Below, piece by piece: positions 55,958 to 64,000 of a stretch of DNA of 64,000 nt. The DNA is from Callipepla californica brunnescens (lineage: Eukaryota > Chordata > Aves > Galliformes > Odontophoridae): NCBI GenBank assembly GCA_023055505.1, contig JALIRH010000030.1, forward strand, positions 8,366,001 to 8,430,000, in the 5' to 3' direction. The stretch's first letter is position 1. Every line of letters starts with the position of its first letter. The notes under the pieces are model-generated. The model made no database searches. It had not been told where the DNA came from and saw nothing but the letters and a program-made list of their open reading frames with translations. The position numbers and the translations under genes were made by a program.

Positions 55958-58900
55958 CTTTAATCCCTATGGCCCCATTGATTCCTATGGCCACGTTGAT
56001 TCCTATGGTCCCATTGTTTTCTATGGCCCCATTGATCCCTATGGCCCCATTGATTCCTTTTGCCCCATTGTTCCCTATGGCATCATTGTTCCCTATGGCC
56101 CCACTGAGTTCTATGGCCCCATTGATTCCTATGGCCCCATCTATCCCTAAGGCCACATTGAGTTCTATGGCCCCATTGATCCCTATGGCCCCATGTAGTT
56201 CTACGGCCACATTGATTCCTATGGCCCCATTGATTCCTATGGCCACACTGATCCCTATGGCCCCATTGAGTTCTATGGCCCCACAGATTCCTATGGTCCC
56301 ATTGATTCCTGTGGCCCCATTGATCCCTATGGCCCCATTGATCCCTATGGCCCCATTGATCCCTATGGCCCCATTAATTCCTATGGCCCCATTGATTCCT
56401 ATGGTCCCATTGATCGTTGAGGCCACATAGATCCCTACGTCCCCATTGATTCCCATGGCCCCATTGATTCCTATGGCCCCTTTGATCCCTATGATCCCTT
56501 TGATTTTTATGGCCACATTGATTCCTGTGACCCCATTCATTCCTATGGCCCCAGTGAGTTCTATGGCCCCATTGATCCCGATGGCCCCATTCATCCCTAT
56601 GGCCCCATTGATCCATATGGCCCCATTGAGTTCTATGGCCCCATTGAGTTCTATGGCCCCATTGATTCCTATGGCCCCATTGATTCCTATGGCCCCATTG
56701 ATTTTCTATTGTTCCATTGATTCCTATGGCTCCTTGGAGTTCTATGGCCCCATTGATTCCTATGGCCTTATTGATCCCTATGGCCCCATTGATCCCTATG
56801 GCCCCATTGATCCCTATGGCCCCATTAAGTTCTATGGCTTCACTGATTCCTATGGCCCCATTGATTCGTATGGCCATAATGATCCCTATTGTTCCATTGA
56901 TCCCTATGGCCCCATTGATCTTTATGGCCCCATTGATTCCTATGGCCCCATTGATCCCTATGGCCCCATTGATCCCTATGGCTTCATTGATCCCTATTGC
57001 CCCAATATGTTCTATGGCCGCATGAATTCCTATGGCCTTATTGATCCTTATGGCCCCATTGATCCCTATGGCCCTATTGATTCCTATGGCCCCATTGATT
57101 CCGGTGGCCCTATTGATTCCTGTGTCCCCATTGATCCCTATGGCCCCACAGATTTTTATGGCCCCATTGATTCCCATGGTGCCATTGATCCCTATGGCCC
57201 CATTGATTCCTATGGTCCCATTGATCCCTAAGGCCCCATTGATCCCTATTGCCCCTTGATTTTCTATGGCTCCATTGATTCCTATGGCCCCATTGAGTTC
57301 TATGGCCCATTGATTCCTATGGCACCATTGATTCCTATGGCCCCATTGAGTTCTATGGCCACATTGATTCCTATGGCCCCGTTGAGTTCTATGGCCCATT
57401 TGATCCCTATGGCCCCATTGATCTCTAAGGCCCCATTGAGGTCTTTGGCTCCATTGATCCCTATTGCCCCATTGATCCCTATGGTCCCATTGAGTTCGAA
57501 GGCCCCATTGAGTTCTATGGCCCCTTTGATCCCTATGGCCCCATTGATTCCTATGGCCCCATTGATTCCTATGGCCCCATTGATCCCTAAGGCCCCATTG
57601 AGTTCTATGGTCCCATTGATCCCTATGGCCCCATTGATTCCAATGGCCCCATTGATCCCTATGGCCCCATTGAGTTCCATGGCCCCAATGATGACTATGG
57701 CCCCATTGATTCCTATGGCTCCATTGATTCCAATGCCCCATTGATTCCTTTGGCCCCATTGAGTCCTATGGCCCCATTGATTCCTATGGCCCCGTCGATC
57801 CCTATGGCCCCATGTAGTTCTATGGCCACATTGATTCCTATGGCCCCATTGATTCCTATGGCCACACTGATCCCTATGGCCCCATTGATTTTTGTGGCCC
57901 CATTGATTCCTGTGGCGCCATTGATCCCTATGGCCCTATTGATCTCTATGGACCCTTTAATCCCTATGGCCCCATTGATTCCTATGGCCACGTTGATTCC
58001 TATGGTCCCATTGTGTTTTATGGCCCCATTGATCCCTATGGCCCCATTGATTCCTTTTGCCCCATTGTTCCCTATGGCATCATTGTTCCCTATGGCCCCA
58101 CTGAGTTCTATGGCCCCATTGATTCCTAGGGTCAAATTGATCCCTATGGCCCCTTTGAGTTCTATGGCCCCATTGATTCCTATGGCCCCATCTATCCCTA
58201 AGGCCACATTGAGTTCTATGGCCCCATTGATCCCTATGGCCCCGTGTAGTTCTATGGCCACATTGATTCCTATGGCCCCATTGATTCCTATGGCCACACT
58301 GATCCCTATGGCCCCATTGAGTTCTATGGCCCCACAGATTCCTATGGTCCCATTGATTCCTGTGGCCCCATTGATCCCTATGGCCCCATTGAGTTCTATG
58401 GCCCCATTGATCCCTATGGCCCCATTAATTCCTATGGCCCCATTGATCCCTATGGCCCCATTGAGTTCTATGGCCCCATTGATTCCTATGGTCCCATTGA
58501 TCGTTGAGGCCACATAGATCCCTATGTCCCCATTGATTCCCACGGCCCCATTGATTCCTATGGCCCCTTTGATCCCTATGATCCCTTTGATTTTTATGGC
58601 CACATTGATTCCTGTGACCCCATTCATTCCTATGGCCCCAGTGAGTTCTATGGCCCCATTGATCCCGATGGCCCCATTCATCCCTATGGCCCCATTGATC
58701 CATATGGCCCCATTGAGTTCTATGGCCCCTTTGAGTTCTATGGCCCCATTGATTCCTATGGTCCCATTCATTCCTATGGCCCCATTGATTTTCTATTGTT
58801 CCATTGATTCCTATGGCTCCTTGGAGTTCTATGGCCCCATTGATTCCTATGGCCCCATTGATCCCTATGGCCCCATTGATCCCTATGGCCCCATTAAGTT

Positions 58901-61900
58901 CTATGGCTTCACTGATTCCTATGGCCCCTTTGATTCCTATGGCCATAATGATCCCTATGGTTCCATTGATCCCTATGGCCCCATTGATCTTTATGTCCCC
59001 ATTGATTCCTATGGCCCCATTGCTCCCTCTGGCCCCTCTGATCCCTATGGCTTCATTGATCCCTATTGCCCCAATATGTTCTATGGCCGCATGAATTCCT
59101 ATGGCCTTATTGATCCTTATGGCCCCATTGATCCCTATGGCCCCATTGATTCCTATGGCCCCATTGATTCCGGTGGCCCTATTGATTCCTGTGTCCCCAT
59201 TGATCCCTATGGCCCCACAGATTTTTATGGCCCCATTGATTCCCATGGTGCCAATGATCCCTATGGCCCCATTGATTCCTATGGTCCCATTGATCCCTAA
59301 GGCCCCATTGATCCCTATGGCCCTTTGATTTTCTATGGCCCCATTGATTCCTATGGCCCCATTGAGTTCTATGGCCCATTGATTCCTATGGCCCCATTGA
59401 TTCCTATGGCCCCATTGAGTTCTATGGCCACATTGATTCCTATGGCCCCATTGAGTTCTATGGCCCATTTGATCCCTATGGCCCCATTGATCTCTAAGGC
59501 CCCATTGAGTTCTATGGCTCCATTGATCCCTATTGCCCCATTGATCCATATGGCCCCATTGAGTTCTATGTCCCCAGTGAGTTCTATGGCCCCATTGATT
59601 CCTATGGCCCCATTGATTCCTATGGCCCCATTGATTACTATGACCTCATTGAGTTCTACGGCCCCATTGAATTTTATGTTCCCATTGTTCCCTATGGCCC
59701 CATTAATTCCTATGGCCCCATTGATTCCTATGGTCCCATTGATCGTTGAGGCCACATAGATCCCTATGTCCCCATTGATTCACATGGCCCCATTGATTCC
59801 TATGGCCCCTTTGATCCCTATGATCCCTTTGATTTTTATGGCCACATTGATTCCTGTGACCCCATTCATTCCTATGGCCCCAGTGAGTTCTATGGCCCCA
59901 TTGATCCCGATGGCCCCATTCATCCCTATGGCCCCATTGATCCATATGGCCCCATTGAGTTCTATGGCCCCATTGAGTTCTATGGCCCCATTGATTCCTA
60001 TGGCCCCATTGATTCCTATGGCCCCATTGATTTTCTATTGTTCCATTGATTCCTATGGCTCCTTGGAGTTCTATGGCCCCATTGATTCCTATGGCCCCAT
60101 TGATCCCTATGGCCCCATTGATCCCTATGGCCCCATTGATCCCTATGGTCCCATTAAGTTCTATGGCTTCACTGATTCCTATGGCCCCATTGATTCGTAT
60201 GGCCATAATGATCCCTATTGTTCCATTGATCCCTATGGCCCCATTGATCTTTATGGCCCCATTGATTCCTATGGCCCCATTGATCCCTATGGCCCCATTG
60301 ATCCCTATGGCTTCATTGATCCCTATTGCCCCAATATGTTCTATGGCCGCATGAATTCCTATGGCCTTATTGATCCTTATGGCCCCATTGATCCCTATGG
60401 CCCCATTGATTCCTATGGCCCCATTGATTCCGGTGGCCCTATTGATTCCTGTGTCCCCATTGATCCCTATGGCCCCACAGATTTTTATGGCCCCATTGAT
60501 TCCCATGGTGCCATTGATCCCTATGGCCCCATTGATTCCTATGGTCCCATTGATCCTTAAGGGCCCATTGATCCCTATGGCCCCTTGATTTTCTATGGCT
60601 CCATTGATTCCTATGGCCCCATTGAGTTCTATGGCCCATTGATTCCTATGGCACCATTGATTCCTATGGCCCCATTGAGTTCTATGGCCACATTGATCCC
60701 TATGGCCCCATTGATCTCTAAGGCCCCATTGAGTTCTATGGCTCCATTGATCCCTATTGCCCCACTGATCCATATGGCCCCATTGAGTTCTATGGCCCCT
60801 TTGAGTTCTATGGCCCCATTGATTCCTATGGCCCCATTGTTCCCTATGGCCCCATTGATTCCTGTGGCCCCATTGATCCTTACGGTCCCATTGTGTTCTA
60901 TGGCCCCTTTGAGTTCTATGACCCCATAGATCCCTATGGCCCCATTGATCCTTATGGCCCCATTGATTCCTATGGCCCCACTGATCCCTATGGCCCCACT
61001 GATTCCTATGGCCCCACTGATTCCTATGGCCCCACTGATCCCTACGGCCCCATTGAATCCTATGGCCCCGTTGATCCCTATGGCCACATTGATCCCTATG
61101 GCCCCACTGATCCCTATTGTCGCATTGATTCCTGTGGACCGATTGATTCCTGCGGTCCCATTGATCCCAACGGCTTCACTGATTCCTATGGCCCATTGAT
61201 TCTAATGGTCCCATTGATCCCTATGGCCCCATTGATTCCTATGGTCCCATTGATCCCTATGGCCCCATTGATCCCTATGGCCCCATTTATTTTCTATTGT
61301 TCCATTGATTCCTATGGCTCCTTGGAGTTCTATGGCCCCATTGATTCCTATGGCTCCATTGATCCCTATGGCCCCATTGATCCCTATGGCCCCATTAAGT
61401 TCTATGACCCCACTGATTCCTATGGCCCCATTGATCCCTATGGCCCCATTGATCCCTATGGTTCCATTGATCCCTATGGCCCCATTGATTCCTATGGCTT
61501 CATTGATCCCTATTGCCCCAATATGTTCTATGGCCGCATGAATTCCTATGGCCTTATTGATCCTTATGGCCCCATTGATCCCTATGGCCCCATTGATCCC
61601 TATGGCCCCATTGATTCCTATGGCCCCATTGATTTCGGGTGGCCCTATGGATTCTTGTGGCCCCATTGATTCCTATGGCCCCATTGATTCCGGTGGCCCT
61701 ATTGATTCCTGTGGCCCCATTGATCCCTATGGCCCCACAGATTTTTATGGCCCCATTGATTCCCATGGTGCCATTGATCCCTATGGCCCCATTGATTCCT
61801 ATGGCCCCACTGATCCCTATGGCCCCATTGAGTTCTATGGCCCCACTGATTCCTATGGTCCCATTGATTCCTGTGGCCCCATTGATCCCTATGGCCCCAT

Positions 61901-64000
61901 TGATCTCTAAGGCCCCATTTATTTCTATGGCCCCATTGATTCCAATGCCCCGTTTTGTTCCTATGGTCCCATTGTGTTCTATAGCCCCATTGAGTTCTAT
62001 GGCCCCATCGATTCCTATGGTCCCATTGATCGTTGTGGCCCCATAGATCCCTATGTCCCCATTGATCCCTATGGCCCCATTGATTCCTATGGTCCCTTTG
62101 ATCCCTATGATCCCTTTGATTCCTATGGCCACATTGATTCCTGTGGCCCCATTCATTCCTATGGCCCCAGTGATTTTTATGGCCTTTTTGATCCCTATGG
62201 CCCCATTGATCCCTATGGCCCCATTGATTTCAATGGCCCCTTTGAGTTCTATGGCCCCATTGATTCCTATGGCCCCATTGATTCCTAAGGCCTCATTGAG
62301 TTCTACGGCTCCATTGAATTTTATGTTCCCATTAATCCCTATGGCCCCATTGATCCCTGTCGTCCCATTGTGTTCTATGGCCCCTTTGAGTTCTATGGCC
62401 CCATCGATCCCTATGGCCCCATTGATCCTTATGGCCCCATTGATTCCTATGGCTCCACTGATTCCTATGTCTCCACTGATTCCTATGGCCCTATTGATCC
62501 CTACGGCCCCATTGATCCCTATGGCCCCATTGATTCCTGTGGCCCCATTGATTCCTGTGGCCCCATTGATCCCTATGGCCCCACTGATTCCTATGGCCCC
62601 ATTGATCCCTAAGGCCCTATTGATCCCTATAGTCCTTTTAATTCCTTTGGCCCCATTGATTTTTGTGGCCCCATTGTTCCCCATGGCCCCATTGATCCCT
62701 ATGGCCCCACTGAGTTCTATGGCCCCATTGATTCCTATAGCCCCATCGATCCCTATGTCCACATTGAGCATTATGGCCCCTTTGATCCCTATGGCCCCAT
62801 TGAGTTCTTTGGCCCAGTTGATCCCTATAGCCCCATTGATTCCTATGGCCCCATTGATTCCTATGGCCCCATTGATCCCTATGGCCCCATTGAGTTCTAT
62901 GGCCCCACTGATTCCTATGGCCCCTTTGATTCCTTTGGCCCCATTGATCCTTATGTCCCCATTGATCTATATGGCCCCATTGAGTTCTATGGCCCCACTG
63001 ATTCCTATGGCCCCATTGATTCCTATGGCCCCATTGATCCCTAAGGTTCCATTCATCCCTATGGCCCCATTGATCCCTATGACTTCATTGATCCCTATTG
63101 CCCCATTGAGTTCTATGGCCGCATGAATTCCTATGGCCTTATTGATCCCTATGGCCCCATTGATCCCTATGGCCCCATTGATTCCTGTGGCCCCATTGAT
63201 TCTTGTGGCCCCATTGATTCCTGTGGCCCCATTGATCCCTATGGCCCCACTGATTCCTATGTCCCCACTGATTCCTATGGTGCCATTGATCCCTAGGGCC
63301 CCATTGATCCCTATGGCCCCATTGATCCCTATGGCCCCATTGATCCCTATGGTCCCATTGATCCCTATGGCCCCATTGATTTTCTATGGCTCCATTTATT
63401 CCTATGGCGCCATTGAGTTCTATGGCCCCATTGATTCCTATGGCCCCATTGATTTTTATGGCCCCTTTGAGTTCTATGGCCACATTGATTCCTATGGCCC
63501 GATTGAGTTCTATGGCCCTTTTGATCCCTATGGCCCCATTGATCTCTAAGGCCCCATTGAGTTCTATGGCTCCATTGATCCCTATAGCCCCATTGATCCC
63601 TATGGCCCCATTGAGTTCTAAGGCCCCATTGATTTCTATGGCCCCTTTGATCCCTATGGCCCCATTGATTCCTATGGCCCCATTGATCCCTATTGCCCCA
63701 TTGAGTTCTATGGCCCCATTGATTCCTATGATCACATTGATTCCTATGGCCCCATTGATTCCTTTGTCCCCATTGATTCGTATGGTCCCATTGATTCCTA
63801 TGTCCCCATTGATCCCTATGGTCCCATTGAGTTCTATGGCCCCATTGATTCCCATGGACCCATTGCTTCCTATGGCCCCACTCATTCCTATGGTCCCATT
63901 GATTCCTGTGGCCCCATTGATCCCTATGGTCCCATTGATTCCTATGGCCCCATTGATTCCTATGTCCCCATTGATTCCTATGGCTCCATTGATCCCTCTG
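55953..64000. repeat. 18-bp minisatellite array, right part, continuing beyond the window
   Basis: This is the same array as 36544-49810, resuming after the provirus and still running at the last base. Higher-order structure is clear. The marker AATATGTTCTATGGCCGCAT occurs near 57003, 59073, 60333 and 61520, spaced 2070 bp (115 units), 1260 bp (70 units) and about 1187 bp. The stretch before and after the provirus (about 49436-49810 plus 55953-56400) is duplicated at about 57579-58420. No gene is seen apart from frames kept open by the repeat unit. Confidence 0.97.

Overview
This is vertebrate, almost certainly avian, DNA (galliform-like is the best guess, not proven). The support is CR1 LINE fragments with a tail of short ATTCATAG-type repeats, two families of env-less endogenous retroviruses, and a cluster of KRAB-C2H2 zinc-finger genes with spliced exons. 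I see no tRNA, rRNA, CRISPR or prokaryotic features.

Left half (1-36.1 kb): a segmentally duplicated KRAB zinc-finger locus seen in several copies. ZNF-1 (plus strand; its KRAB-A exon lies left of the window) carries a nonsense codon and a late frameshift. ZNF-2 (11300-13282, minus) and ZNF-3 (25674-27767, minus) look intact, with the exon order 5'UTR/ATG exon, KRAB-A (127 bp), KRAB-b (111 bp), zinc-finger exon. ZNF-4 (34770-35917, minus) is wrecked by deletions and by an LTR sitting at the splice donor of its start exon. A GC-rich block with a strong splice donor lies upstream of ZNF-2 and ZNF-3, and once more as an inverted orphan. It is the likely promoter and non-coding first exon. Between the copies lie dead retroelements: ERV-A (4.3-6.9 kb, minus), a CR1 (6.9-7.7 kb), the 3' end of ERV-E (7.7-8.6 kb), a second CR1 (8.6-9.4 kb), ERV-D (19.3-23.7 kb, minus), a CR1 fragment (24 kb) and ERV-C (31.6-34.7 kb).

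Right half (36.1-64 kb): an LTR (36109-36543) abuts directly onto a very large 18-bp minisatellite, consensus GGCCCCATTGATTCCTAT. The array runs to the end of the window, over 21 kb excluding one insertion. It has homogeneous subarrays next to the LTR and higher-order blocks of about 0.36, 1.2 and 2 kb. Four of the six reading frames of the unit are stop-free, which explains the very long but probably meaningless ORFs. Within the array sits a young, apparently complete provirus, ERV-B (49811-55952). Its LTRs differ by one T, its target duplication GGACA is perfect, and a paralogous empty site lies about 2 kb downstream. Gag and pol are in one frame separated by a single UAG, there is no env, and Gag begins with a hydrophobic, multi-membrane-segment-like region.

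How the parts relate: KRAB zinc-finger proteins are known repressors of retroelements, and here a duplicating KRAB-ZNF cluster is interleaved with the elements that have broken some of its members. LTR-LTR recombination is the simplest account of the ZNF-satellite junction. The most unusual items are the satellite and its LTR junction, and the provirus with its odd Gag and leaderless layout.
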